Of a DNA stretch of 32,801 nucleotides, positions 1-8,649 are shown piece by piece; position 1 is the first letter of the stretch, and each line of letters starts with the position of its first letter. Source of the DNA: an uncultured Alphaproteobacteria bacterium (GTDB lineage: Bacteria; Pseudomonadota; Alphaproteobacteria; HIMB59; GCA-002718135). The notes beneath the pieces are model-generated. The model was not told the DNA's origin. It did not search any database and worked only from the letters and a program-made list of their open reading frames with translations. The stretch is taken from NCBI GenBank assembly GCA_902630465.1, contig CACOVJ010000010.1:1-32801 (forward strand), read 5' to 3'. Made by a program: the position numbers and the translations under genes.

Positions 1-351
1 TAATGGAATAATGATATAGATTGGAACTATTTTATTATAACTTATTATCAAAGTTAATACTGAGCTAAATAGAAATGCTAGTAAGATTATTAGAATAATT
101 GAAATAAAAAAAATATTTGATGTACTATTATAAACAAAAAATGGATTTTTTATCCAAAAAAGAAAGCTTAGAAAAAAAGCAAAACTAAAAGTAAAATAAT
201 TTAAAAATATTTTTAATTTGCTTACAATTTTATTGTTATCTAGGAGAAAGCAGATTGTAGGAAATATAACAAACCCTAATGGTAAAAAAAAATATGGCGG
301 AAATAATAAAGATGTCAGTAAGCCAAGAATAAAATAAATTAATATATTCAA
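1..351 (-). CDS. lnt: Apolipoprotein N-acyltransferase, N-terminal part (cut by window edge)
   Basis: Lnt transfers an acyl chain to the N-terminal cysteine of lipoproteins in the inner membrane. Reading the minus strand from 351 to 1 gives 117 open codons with no stop, all strongly hydrophobic. The opening pattern (ILGLLTSLLFPPYFFLPLGF, then a charged turn, then a run ending FLFWI) is typical of the first Lnt membrane helices. The start is taken as TTG at 351-349, which overlaps the TGA stop of corC in the sequence TTGA; no ATG lies in frame near the beginning. Position downstream of corC is the usual alphaproteobacterial order. The catalytic nitrilase-like domain lies beyond the window, so the assignment rests on the N-terminal pattern and on context. 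Confidence 0.82.
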   Translation of the reverse strand, partial: MNILIYFILGLLTSLLFPPYFFLPLGFVIFPTICFLLDNNKIVSKLKIFLNYFTFSFAFFLSFLFWIKNPFFVYNSTSNIFFISIILIILLAFLFSSVLTLIISYNKIVPIYIIIPL

Positions 352-1190
352 TTATTTTTTTTAATTTCTATTGTTTCTATTTTTCGATTATTTGATTTAA
401 TAATTTTTATCATTAAATCATCTGTCTTAATAATTTCATTGTTTTTTGGTATTCTATTGATTTGAGAATAGACTAGTCCACCCATAGTAAATATTTCATC
501 TTCCTGATTTCTAGACACTTTGATGTTAAAATAATTTTCAAGGTCTTCTATTCTAAAACTTGCATCCACAGTAATTGAATCTTTAGATTTGAATATAATT
601 AAATCCTCTACGTCTTCTGCATCATGTTCATCTTCTATATCTCCTACAATTTCTTCAACTAAATCTTCAATAGTTACTAAACCATCTACTCCACCTACAC
701 CATCAACCACTAATCCAATATGAATTCTAGAAGAGCGCATTGTTTTTAAAAGATCTAATATAGGAGACTTAGGTGCAACGTATAAAACTTCTCTTATTAT
801 ACTGCTAATATTGAATTGATTTTTTGGAGTTTTAATAAAATCTTTAATGTGAAAAAATCCAATTACATTATCAATATTTGTTTTATAAACAGGCATTCTT
901 GAATGACTTTCAGCTTTAATAACATTTAATATTTCTAAATAATCTTGATCGTAATTTACAGCTATAATTTCACTTCTTGGAACCATCAAATCTTCAACAC
1001 TCTTATCATTTAATTTTAAAATATTTTTTATTAAATTTTTTTCATTATTATCATTAAGATCCTTTAGTTCATTACTATCCTCATTAGCAATAAAGTTTAA
1101 GACATCTTCTTTTGTAGAATCATTAGAAAGTAATTTTTTTATAAGCCAGTTTTTCCAGCTATATGATTTGTCATTATTATTTTTTGTCAT
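348..1190 (-). CDS. corC: CorC/HlyC-type CBS-pair protein
   Basis: This is a cytoplasmic protein of the CorC family, linked to divalent-cation (Mg/Co) homeostasis and membrane integrity; the exact function is unsettled in the family. It has 280 residues. The motif VEDLMVPRSEII near residues 65-76 opens the first CBS domain, a second CBS motif (GLVTIEDLVEEIVGDIEDE) lies near 168-187, and the C-terminal 80 residues resemble the CorC/HlyC transporter-associated domain. There is no DUF21 membrane domain, as expected for soluble CorC. The ATG start at 1190 overlaps the stop of ybeY by one base (TAATG), so the two are probably translationally coupled. The N-terminal 60 residues are rich in Asn, Asp and Lys, in line with the AT-rich genome. 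Confidence 0.9.
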   Translation of the reverse strand: MTKNNNDKSYSWKNWLIKKLLSNDSTKEDVLNFIANEDSNELKDLNDNNEKNLIKNILKLNDKSVEDLMVPRSEIIAVNYDQDYLEILNVIKAESHSRMPVYKTNIDNVIGFFHIKDFIKTPKNQFNISSIIREVLYVAPKSPILDLLKTMRSSRIHIGLVVDGVGGVDGLVTIEDLVEEIVGDIEDEHDAEDVEDLIIFKSKDSITVDASFRIEDLENYFNIKVSRNQEDEIFTMGGLVYSQINRIPKNNEIIKTDDLMIKIIKSNNRKIETIEIKKNN

Positions 1191-1672
1191 TAATAAGTAT
1201 ATGGATTTTTTATTTTAAAATTTTTAAGAATTTCAATTTCTTCTTTTTTCATCTTATTAAACTGTTTCAAATTTTTATGATCGTAACCATTGATGTGTAA
1301 TATACTATGAATCAATAAATGACAGTAATGATCATAAAATTTTACTTTGTATTTCCTAATAAAAGTTTCGATAGTATCTATTGAGAAAAAAATATCACAA
1401 TATATTATTTTTCCAAGACCTTTATTAGAAATTTTCGATACAAATGTAAGAACATCTGTATCTGAATGTGTATTTTTAAATTTTTTATTCAATTTTATCA
1501 TCCTTTTTTTATCAGAGAATATCAAATTAAGGTTAAATTCTTCATTCTTATTGAAGTAAATAATCATTTTTTCAACAGTGTCTTTAGAAATTTTTTTTAT
1601 TTTTGGTATTCGCCTATTCCATTTTTTTGATTGAGAAAAAAAATCGATATTAGTGATCTTTTTCATATGCAT
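1190..1672 (-). CDS. ybeY: Endoribonuclease YbeY (rRNA maturation)
   Basis: YbeY is a zinc-dependent endoribonuclease involved in 16S rRNA 3'-end maturation and ribosome quality control. The protein has 160 residues. The family signature HxxxHxxGYDH is complete at residues 122-132, giving the three zinc-binding histidines, and TDVLTF at 72-77 matches the conserved TDVLSF segment. The reading frame begins MHMKK, so the start could be the first or third codon. Either start overlaps the 3' end of phoH by about 20 bases. phoH-ybeY-corC-lnt is a common operon order in alphaproteobacteria. Confidence 0.93.
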   Translation of the reverse strand: MHMKKITNIDFFSQSKKWNRRIPKIKKISKDTVEKMIIYFNKNEEFNLNLIFSDKKRMIKLNKKFKNTHSDTDVLTFVSKISNKGLGKIIYCDIFFSIDTIETFIRKYKVKFYDHYCHLLIHSILHINGYDHKNLKQFNKMKKEEIEILKNFKIKNPYTY

Positions 1673-2606
1673 TTATTATTTTTTTTACCAAGTCATGTCG
1701 GACAACATCCTCTTCTTGTAATTCTATAAATCCTATATCATTAATTTTTTTGAGTTTTTTTTGCGCATCTTTCAAACCTGAATCTCTCTCACTAATAAGA
1801 TCAATTTGGGTAACATCTCCCACTATTACCATTTGACTATTTTTTCCTAATCTTGTCAAAAACATCTTCATTTGTGTTTTTGTTGTATTTTGCGCTTCAT
1901 CAAGAATAATGAAACAATCCTCAAGTGTTCTTCCTCTCATAAAGGCAATTGGAGCGATTTCTATTATATTGCTTGAAATTTTTCTTTCGACTTCGTCATA
2001 AGGCAGTAATGAGTAAAGAGCATCGTAAATTGGTCTTAAAAATGGGTCTACTTTATCTTTTAGATCACCAGGTAAGAAACCGAGTTTCTCACCTGCTTCA
2101 ACAGCAGGTCTAGATAATATAATCTTGTTAACTTTTCCATCTAGAAGAGCAGAAACTGCTTTTGCAACTGCAACATAAGTTTTACCAGTACCAGCTGGAC
2201 CAATAGCAAACACAATATTTTTAGAATTAAGTAACTTAAAATAATTTTCTTGATTTCTTGTGCGAGGTATAATTTTTCTTTTTTTTGTTTGGATATATAA
2301 ATCTATTTTTTTTCCCTGATTAATATTTAAATTAATTGAACTTTTACTGTCTCTTATTCTATCCTCATCTATTTCATCACCATTTTTTGCTTTGTTAAAT
2401 AAATCTAATATTGTCTCTTTAGTTTCAAAGATTGATTTTTTTCTACCTGATATTTTTATTTTATTTCCTCTATATTGAATTTTAACACCATTAATTTTTT
2501 CTATAATCTGTAGATTATTATCATTAATTCCAAAAAGACTGCTTAAAATATTATTGTCGTCAAGTTCTAACTCTATGTTCTCAATTTTTTTGTTCAGATC
2601 TGACAT
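1650..2606 (-). CDS. phoH: PhoH-family ATPase
   Basis: This is a PhoH-like P-loop ATPase thought to act in RNA metabolism. Its name comes from phosphate-starvation induction in E. coli, but this operonic form is normally housekeeping. Among its 318 residues, Walker A (GPAGTGKT) lies at 136-143 and Walker B (FIILDEAQN) at 232-240, with a short KH-like segment in the first 60 residues (around IQYRGNKIKISG). The ATG at 2606 overlaps the end of miaB by 13 bases. Length and motif spacing are normal for the family. It lies outside the phosphorus island and I see no reason to link it to that island. Confidence 0.93.
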   Translation of the reverse strand: MSDLNKKIENIELELDDNNILSSLFGINDNNLQIIEKINGVKIQYRGNKIKISGRKKSIFETKETILDLFNKAKNGDEIDEDRIRDSKSSINLNINQGKKIDLYIQTKKRKIIPRTRNQENYFKLLNSKNIVFAIGPAGTGKTYVAVAKAVSALLDGKVNKIILSRPAVEAGEKLGFLPGDLKDKVDPFLRPIYDALYSLLPYDEVERKISSNIIEIAPIAFMRGRTLEDCFIILDEAQNTTKTQMKMFLTRLGKNSQMVIVGDVTQIDLISERDSGLKDAQKKLKKINDIGFIELQEEDVVRHDLVKKIINAYEKDH

Positions 2607-3895
2607 TCAAGGGCAAAATTTGTAGAGTTGGTTATTTTTACTTCTAGTATTTTATTTAAAATTTTATCTTTTGAATTTATAAAAGTGCTTTGGTTATAAA
2701 TTGTCCTTCCAATAAATTGATTTTCGTGCCTTCCTTTTTTTTCAAATAGCACGTCCATTTTTTTGTTTAAGAATGATTTATTATAACTAACTTGTTGTTG
2801 TGTTAATAATGATTGAAGGGCACTTAATCTTGCTTTTTTTTCTGCAACTTCAACGTTATCTTTATATTGTGCTGGAGTTCCAGGTCTTGGACTATAAATG
2901 AATGAGTAAGCAATCACAAAATTCACTTTTTCTATAAACTTCATTGTATTTTCAAAATCTTCATCTGTTTCATCTGGGAAACCAACTATAAAATCAGAAG
3001 ACATTGCTATGTCTGGTCTCACATTTCTTATCTTTTCAACTATTTTAAGATAATCATCCACTGTATGTTTTCTATTCATTTTTTTCAAAATTCTATTTGA
3101 TCCAGATTGGATTGGAAGGTGTAAAAAAGGCATTAACTTTGAATTTGATGAATGTGTATTTATTAGTGAATCTGTCATATCAATTGGGTGTGATGTCATA
3201 TATCTAATTCTTTTTACCTCATCTATTTCTGATATTTTTTCAATTAAATAGGCTAAATCCCTTGTTTTCCCATTTGTATTTATACCATGATATGCATTGA
3301 CATTCTGTCCTAGTAAAATAATTTCTTTAATCCCGCTTGATACATATTTTTTAGTTTCCATAATTATATCATCAACTGGTCTTGAGAATTCTGGCCCACG
3401 TGTATAAGGAACTACACAAAAAGAGCAGAACTTATCACATCCTTCTTGTATAGATATAAATTCGGAAGATAGTTTTGAAGAATTATATATTAAATTTTTA
3501 AATTTTTCATTTTGAAGAAAATCACTATTTAATTGTTCATCTAAATTATCGATCATGTCTGGTAACTTGTGATATGATTGAGGACCAACAACAAAGTCTA
3601 CTGTTGGTGCTCTTTTTTTTATCTCATTTCCTTCTGCTTGGGCGACGCAGCCAGCAACAACTAATTTCATATCTTTTTGATTGTTTTTTAACTTTCTAAC
3701 TCTACCAATATCAGAGTAAACTTTTTCAACTGCCTTTTCTCTTATATGACATGTGTTTAATATCGTTAGGTTTGCTTTCGATATATCATCTGTAAGAGCA
3801 TAACCTTTGTTTACGAATAAGTCTTTCATTCTATCACTGTCATAAACATTCATTTGACAACCGTATGACTTGATATAAATAAATTTATCGCTCAT
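2594..3895 (-). CDS. miaB: tRNA-2-methylthio-N6-dimethylallyladenosine synthase MiaB
   Basis: MiaB is a radical-SAM methylthiotransferase that adds a methylthio group to i6A37 of tRNAs reading codons that begin with U. The protein has 433 residues. The N-terminal UPF0004 domain carries the auxiliary-cluster cysteines C13 (YGCQMN), C49 and C83. The radical-SAM motif CDKFCSFC gives C153, C157 and C160, followed by VVPYTRGPE. The C-terminal 60 residues form a TRAM-like RNA-binding domain. The gene starts six bases after the rimI stop and overlaps phoH. In many alphaproteobacteria a fur-family gene sits between rimI and miaB; it is absent here. Confidence 0.96.
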   Translation of the reverse strand: MSDKFIYIKSYGCQMNVYDSDRMKDLFVNKGYALTDDISKANLTILNTCHIREKAVEKVYSDIGRVRKLKNNQKDMKLVVAGCVAQAEGNEIKKRAPTVDFVVGPQSYHKLPDMIDNLDEQLNSDFLQNEKFKNLIYNSSKLSSEFISIQEGCDKFCSFCVVPYTRGPEFSRPVDDIIMETKKYVSSGIKEIILLGQNVNAYHGINTNGKTRDLAYLIEKISEIDEVKRIRYMTSHPIDMTDSLINTHSSNSKLMPFLHLPIQSGSNRILKKMNRKHTVDDYLKIVEKIRNVRPDIAMSSDFIVGFPDETDEDFENTMKFIEKVNFVIAYSFIYSPRPGTPAQYKDNVEVAEKKARLSALQSLLTQQQVSYNKSFLNKKMDVLFEKKGRHENQFIGRTIYNQSTFINSKDKILNKILEVKITNSTNFALECQI

Positions 3896-3901
3896 GGTGT
3901 T

Positions 3902-4378
3902 TCATAAATTTTTAAAATAACATTTAGCATTAACTTTTTCATTTTTACTTTTGTAATAATTATGTCTAAATTTAAAAAAAACAAAGTTGTTTTTCTCATA
4001 AAAGTTTACTGCTTGCAAATTATTTTCAGATACCTCCAAAAACATTTTATTAATATTTATTAGTTTTTTGTTTGTTTCTATATACTTTAAAATACTAGAA
4101 CCAATGTTTTTTCTTCTTTTTTTCTTTGATACAAACATTAAATGTATTTCAAGGTGAAAATTAATATAATTTAACAATTTTTCCCCTATCAAAAAACCGT
4201 ACAATTTTTCATCACAAAAATATCCGATTGATAAATTATTTTTTTTTTTAAAATGACCATATATATTTTTTTTACTCCAGCCTAATTTTTGAAAATTATA
4301 AAAATTATCTTTTTCATCAGAAATAAATCTATTCAAGATTTCTAAGTCATCAATTTTTAATTTTCTTATATTTTTCAA
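3902..4378 (-). CDS. rimI: RimI-like GNAT N-acetyltransferase
   Basis: This is a probable N-alpha-acetyltransferase of the GNAT fold; RimI acetylates the N-terminus of ribosomal protein S18. Among its 158 residues, the acetyl-CoA binding segment is KKKRRKNIGSSILKYIE (about 85-101), a variant of the R/Q-x-x-G-x-G/A loop. This is followed by a typical GNAT ending, VSENNLQAVNFYEKNNF. The start is TTG at 4378, overlapping the TGA stop of tsaB as TTGA, the same arrangement as at corC-lnt. The sequence is divergent and very rich in Lys and Asn. The name depends mainly on its place between tsaB and miaB, and it could be another GNAT enzyme. Confidence 0.75.
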   Translation of the reverse strand: MKNIRKLKIDDLEILNRFISDEKDNFYNFQKLGWSKKNIYGHFKKKNNLSIGYFCDEKLYGFLIGEKLLNYINFHLEIHLMFVSKKKRRKNIGSSILKYIETNKKLININKMFLEVSENNLQAVNFYEKNNFVFFKFRHNYYKSKNEKVNAKCYFKNL

Positions 4379-4989
4379 TTCAAAATTTTGTTGTTTGATA
4401 TGTATATTGGTTGAATAATATTATTATTCGTAAATACTAGTCTGTCAACATTAGCAATTATTTCTTTAATTATAGAGAATTTATATTGTTTTAGTTTTTT
4501 GTCATCTGTTTCAAGTTTTTTAAAATTATAAAAAATTTTATTTAATTGATTAGAAGTTATATTTTTATCACTTTCAATTTTTTTATAATCTACCTTATTA
4601 TATTTGTTTATACTACATAAAAATCTTTGATTATTTCCAGAACATAAAAAAATTCCTGATTTACTTTTGTTTGCTTTATTAGTTTTAAAAGTCAAAATGT
4701 CATAAATTGAGATCGGACAAAACAACAACTTTTTGGATATTTTAATACCTGAAATAAATGCAGCTCCAACTCTCAGGCTTGTATAAGATCCAGGCCCAAC
4801 AGTCATAGCTACTTTCTTTAGTTTTTCAGATAAATTTATATCTTTATTGATACTAACATAAGTTTCAAAAATATGATCGCTTAGTTTTTCAGACTCATTT
4901 TGTATTATTTTTCTTTTTAGTACTACTTTATTGTCTTCAATTAAGAAAATTTCTGGTATTGGAGAAATTACGTCTAAAAATAATAACAT
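4375..4989 (-). CDS. tsaB: tRNA t6A biosynthesis protein TsaB
   Basis: TsaB is the scaffold partner of TsaD in the complex that makes N6-threonylcarbamoyl-adenosine at position 37 of ANN-decoding tRNAs. The protein has 204 residues. MLLFLDVIS at the N-terminus corresponds to the actin-like start, and TVGPGSYTSLRVG at 63-75 is the hallmark of the family. The C-terminal half is divergent. Its ATG (rc of 4987-4989) directly abuts the ATG of the divergent deacetylase gene: the hexamer CATATG holds both start codons, so its promoter must lie inside the neighbouring coding sequence. Confidence 0.9.
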   Translation of the reverse strand: MLLFLDVISPIPEIFLIEDNKVVLKRKIIQNESEKLSDHIFETYVSINKDINLSEKLKKVAMTVGPGSYTSLRVGAAFISGIKISKKLLFCPISIYDILTFKTNKANKSKSGIFLCSGNNQRFLCSINKYNKVDYKKIESDKNITSNQLNKIFYNFKKLETDDKKLKQYKFSIIKEIIANVDRLVFTNNNIIQPIYISNNKILN

Positions 4990-6021
4990 ATGTTTTTTTA
5001 TAAATATCTTTTCTTACAAATATTAAAAAGTATTTCTTTATTTTTTTTATTAATAACTTTTGCTCAAGCGTCAAATATAAAGAATTCAGCTACTATATTT
5101 ATGTATCATAAGTTTGGAGTAGATAAATATCCATCAACAAGTGTAACATTAAATCAACTTGAGAGTCACGTTAATGAACTTGTAAATGGTGATTATAATA
5201 TTCTATCACTAGATTTTATAGTTGATACAATTATTAATGATGGAGAACTTCCCAAAAACTCAATCGGTATTAGTATTGATGATGCGGATAAATCTTTTTT
5301 TGAAGTTGGATGGCCAATATTTAAAAAAAATAATATTCCCGTTACATTATTTGTTACCACAGGAACAATAGCAAATAATAGTAAAAATTATATAAATTGG
5401 GAACAAATTCGAAATCTTAAAAAAGAGGGTGTTACTATAGGAGCTCACTCACATACTCACGCCCATATGCCAGAATTAGAAATTAATGATTTAAAAAAAG
5501 AAATTGAAACATCGAATAAAATTTTTTTAAGAGAGCTTGGTGAGATTCCAACTTTATTTGCTTATCCATATGGCGAGACAAATAATGAAATAATTAGTCT
5601 AATTAAAAGTTATAAATTCAAAGTTGCCTTTGGTCAACATTCTGGAGTTATAAATGAAACTTCAAATATGTATTATTTACCAAGGTTTTCATTAAACGAA
5701 AAATACGGAGAAATTGATAGAGTAAAATTTGCAGCTAACGCTATCGGATTAGGTATATATGATTTTATTCCAGATGATCCTACAATTTCACAAAATCCTC
5801 CATTTATAGGTTTTTCATTATTAGATGAAAAACTAGCAAGCTCTTTGAATTGTTTTATTTTTGACAGCAAAGGGCAAGTACAAAGTGAGATGTATAAATT
5901 CAATGAAAGAATTGAAATCAGACTTTCAAGAGAATTATCAGCAGGTAGGTCAAGAATAAATTGTACAGCTAAAGATAGTAGTGGAAACTGGAAATGGTTT
6001 GGACACCAATTTTATTTTTAA
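4990..6021 (+). CDS. Secreted polysaccharide deacetylase (NodB-like)
   Basis: This is a probable exported carbohydrate esterase family 4 enzyme, removing acetyl groups from N-acetylhexosamine polymers such as peptidoglycan or an exopolysaccharide. It has 343 residues. Residues 1-27 form a signal peptide ending FAQA. The NodB motifs are SIDDADKS near 95-102 (the usual TFDDG with Ala in place of Gly), HSHTH at 153-157 (metal ligands H153 and H157), and FAYPYG near 191-196. Residues from about 240 to 343 form an extra C-terminal domain I do not recognise. No other start codon precedes the signal peptide. The gene lies on the plus strand within a minus-strand run, with zero bases to tsaB at its 5' end and zero to the glucosaminidase gene at its 3' end. 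Confidence 0.87.
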   Translation: MFFYKYLFLQILKSISLFFLLITFAQASNIKNSATIFMYHKFGVDKYPSTSVTLNQLESHVNELVNGDYNILSLDFIVDTIINDGELPKNSIGISIDDADKSFFEVGWPIFKKNNIPVTLFVTTGTIANNSKNYINWEQIRNLKKEGVTIGAHSHTHAHMPELEINDLKKEIETSNKIFLRELGEIPTLFAYPYGETNNEIISLIKSYKFKVAFGQHSGVINETSNMYYLPRFSLNEKYGEIDRVKFAANAIGLGIYDFIPDDPTISQNPPFIGFSLLDEKLASSLNCFIFDSKGQVQSEMYKFNERIEIRLSRELSAGRSRINCTAKDSSGNWKWFGHQFYF

Positions 6022-7011
6022 TTAGTAAGAAATTTGCTTTAAATCGAACTTATTGAATTTATTTTTATTAATTACAGCTTTTATAGTTTTTATATAATTT
6101 GTATCTTCTGCATATGTATCAAGTTTTTCAACAAGCAGTTTAACATTTGTAAAATTGTTTCTATCTCTCATTACACTTCTTAAATTTCTAAATTCTTTAT
6201 AAGCATAATGTGAATTAATATTATTAAAATAAGATGCAACGCTATTATTGTATGATGTAAATGATTTTATCAAATGCTTTTCACCATTTTTTCTTTCAAG
6301 AGGTATAACGCCTTTATTATTGTCATATGTATATTCACCAAAAAGCGCGTTATATTCTTTTGCAAATCTAGATGTACCCCATCCACTTTCGATTGCAGCT
6401 TGAGCTAGTACTACAGAATTAGGAATAATATCGATTTTATTAAGCAGTTTATTAATTATCTCTGATTTGTGCTGATTATCAAAGTTCACATTATAAATTC
6501 TGGATAGTTTTTTTAAAAGTTTTATTTCGTTATTACTAATTGTATTATTCTTTAATAATTTATTGTTTATTGAATATAAATCACTTCTTAACGAAATTAT
6601 TTTTTGATTTTCATTTATAATTAAAGGTAAGACTGTTCTAACGAAATTTTTTTTTGTATTATTTAAATGATCTAAATCCATTTCAGTAAAATTTGATTTT
6701 TCAATATTCTGATTAAGAACTTTAATCTTAGAAACAGATTTGGGATCTAATGGTTTGTTTTTAATTTTTACAATAATATTAGGATTTTTATTTTTTCTGA
6801 TAATATCATTTTTTAGAACATCCTTTTCTGAGTAAAGCTTTGCTACTGTATAAGAGTCATATGTATTACAATATGTTAAAACTAGTTCATCTAGATTTGC
6901 ATTTAATTCATATTTAATATTTACTTTACTGCTTGGATCTTCAAAGGCGATTGTAGGTATTGCCATTACCAAGAGAGATACAGTAATTGGTGTTAGTAAA
7001 ATTTTAAGCAT
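6022..7011 (-). CDS. Bax/FlgJ-like glucosaminidase, exported
   Basis: This is a probable peptidoglycan hydrolase of the endo-beta-N-acetylglucosaminidase (Bax/FlgJ) type, acting in the periplasm. I chose the ATG at 7011, which gives 329 residues beginning MLKILLTPITVSLLVMAIP, a signal peptide. An upstream ATG at 7044 would add 11 polar residues and overlap the upstream gene by 41 bases; the chosen start leaves an 8-base overlap. The catalytic region VLAQAAIESGWGTSRFA (catalytic Glu about residue 208) and the downstream FTSYNNSVASYF and NSHYAYKEF segments match Bax-like proteins. The first 190 residues are poorly conserved. Pairing with the adjacent deacetylase suggests cell-wall remodelling, though the two are transcribed convergently. 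Confidence 0.82.
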   Translation of the reverse strand: MLKILLTPITVSLLVMAIPTIAFEDPSSKVNIKYELNANLDELVLTYCNTYDSYTVAKLYSEKDVLKNDIIRKNKNPNIIVKIKNKPLDPKSVSKIKVLNQNIEKSNFTEMDLDHLNNTKKNFVRTVLPLIINENQKIISLRSDLYSINNKLLKNNTISNNEIKLLKKLSRIYNVNFDNQHKSEIINKLLNKIDIIPNSVVLAQAAIESGWGTSRFAKEYNALFGEYTYDNNKGVIPLERKNGEKHLIKSFTSYNNSVASYFNNINSHYAYKEFRNLRSVMRDRNNFTNVKLLVEKLDTYAEDTNYIKTIKAVINKNKFNKFDLKQISY

Positions 7012-7567
7012 CAACAGGTCTGACTTCTTGAACCTCGGGTACATAATGTTTTAACATATTTTCTATACCCATTTTTAACGTTGCAGTAGAACTTGGACAT
7101 CCTGAACAGGCCCCTTGCATGTGAAGATAAACTACTCCATCTTTGAAACTGTCATAAATAATGTCTCCACCATCCATTGCAACAGCTGGTCTAACTCTTG
7201 TGTCGAGTAGTTCTTTGATTTGTTTAACTATGTCATTGTCATTTTCATTAGTTTTTAAAGATGTATTTTCTACTTTTTCATTTTTAATTATAGTTTCATC
7301 ACCAGAATTGTAATGATCCATAATTGAACCTAAAATTAAAGGCTTCATTACCTGCCAATCAATTGATTGGCTTTTAGTAATTGTTATGAAATCACTCCCA
7401 AAAAACACCCCTTCAACACCTTCTATTTCAAATAACCTCTTAGCAAATGGAGAGTTTGAGCCTTCATTAACGTCTTGAAAAAAAGCTGTTCCTTCTTCCA
7501 TAACAACTTTGCCTGGAAGGAACTTTAGGGTTTGAGGGTTTGGTGTATGCTCTGTTTGTATAAACAT
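7004..7567 (-). CDS. NifU-family Fe-S cluster carrier (NfuA_N plus NifU C-terminal domain)
   Basis: This is an Fe-S cluster scaffold or carrier protein. Residues 1-85 form the Nfu N-terminal domain, opening FIQTEHTPNPQTLKFLPG, the form typical of alphaproteobacteria and mitochondrial NFU1. A linker of about 20 residues rich in Asn and Glu follows. The C-terminal NifU domain carries the cluster-binding CxxC at C154 and C157 (GACSGCPSS). The length of 187 matches the family. The 73-bp gap before the gene contains TATATATAAT on the minus strand very close to the start codon, a possible promoter element that would leave almost no leader. Confidence 0.93.
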   Translation of the reverse strand: MFIQTEHTPNPQTLKFLPGKVVMEEGTAFFQDVNEGSNSPFAKRLFEIEGVEGVFFGSDFITITKSQSIDWQVMKPLILGSIMDHYNSGDETIIKNEKVENTSLKTNENDNDIVKQIKELLDTRVRPAVAMDGGDIIYDSFKDGVVYLHMQGACSGCPSSTATLKMGIENMLKHYVPEVQEVRPVDA

Positions 7568-7640
7568 AATGATTATATATAGTTATTAATATGTCTTTAG
7601 TATGAATTTTCTAAAAAAAAATTAAAAATTTGGGGAATTT

Positions 7641-8648
7641 TTAGCTCAAAAACCCTATTATTTCTTTAGTTTCTTTCAAAACAGGTTCGGCTACTGCTAT
7701 AGCATTCTCTTTGCCCTGATTTAAAATAGAATCGATATAAGAAACATCATTCATAAGTTTATTCATTTCACTCGTGATCGGCTCTAATTTAGATACTGAT
7801 AAATCCGCCAAATCTTTTTTAAAGATAGAAAATTCTTTTCCAGCATAATCTTTAATAACACTATCAATAGAAATGTTCTGTAAAGATGCAAATATCGATA
7901 TTAAATTTTCTGCTTCCGGTCTTTCACCTAAATCAGATTTATCTTTTGGTAATGGATCAGGATCAGTTTTTGCTTTTTTTATTTTTTGCGTTATGTTTTC
8001 TGCTGTATCAGTTAACATTATTCTCGAATAATCTGAAGGATCTGATTTACTCATTTTTTTTGATCCGTCTCGAAGACTCATAACTCTTGTTGCCTCGCCA
8101 AAAATCAATGGTTCAGGAATAGGAAATAAATCTGTTTTAAAATCATTATTAAATTTTTGTGCAATATCTCTTGTTAATTCCAAATGTTGTTTTTGATCGT
8201 CTCCAACAGGAACATGGGTAGCTAAATAAATTAGTATATCTGCTGCCATTAATGTTGGGTAAGAGAATAATCCAACAGAAACATTCTCACTATTCTTTCC
8301 AGCTTTGTCTTTAAATTGTGTCATTCGATTTAACCATCCCATTCGAGCAATACAGTTAAACAACCATGCAAGTTGGGCATGTTGAGGAACTTGTGATTGA
8401 ACAAAAATATTATTATTATTTGGATCAATACCAGAAGCAATAAAGGCAGCTGTTACTTCTCTTGTTTTATTGGCTAAAACTTTTGGATCTTGCCAAACTG
8501 TAATGGCGTGTAAATCTACAACACAAAAAAAACATTCGTATTCTTGTTGAAGAGTAACAAAATTTTTTATAGCACCAAGATAATTTCCTAAATGAAGATC
8601 TCCAGATGGTTGGACGCCAGATAGAATTCTTTTAGTTGGTTTTTCCAT
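7641..8648 (-). CDS. trpS: Tryptophanyl-tRNA synthetase
   Basis: This is a class I aminoacyl-tRNA synthetase that charges tRNA-Trp. It has 335 residues. The HIGH-type motif appears as HLGN at 19-22 ([13 protein letters not shown]), and the KMSKS loop is exact at 198-202 ([12 protein letters not shown]). Length and spacing are normal for bacterial TrpRS. The gene starts one base after the murJ stop, so the two are cotranscribed, a common pairing in alphaproteobacteria. Confidence 0.97.
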   Translation of the reverse strand: MEKPTKRILSGVQPSGDLHLGNYLGAIKNFVTLQQEYECFFCVVDLHAITVWQDPKVLANKTREVTAAFIASGIDPNNNNIFVQSQVPQHAQLAWLFNCIARMGWLNRMTQFKDKAGKNSENVSVGLFSYPTLMAADILIYLATHVPVGDDQKQHLELTRDIAQKFNNDFKTDLFPIPEPLIFGEATRVMSLRDGSKKMSKSDPSDYSRIMLTDTAENITQKIKKAKTDPDPLPKDKSDLGERPEAENLISIFASLQNISIDSVIKDYAGKEFSIFKKDLADLSVSKLEPITSEMNKLMNDVSYIDSILNQGKENAIAVAEPVLKETKEIIGFLS

Positions 8649-8649
8649 T

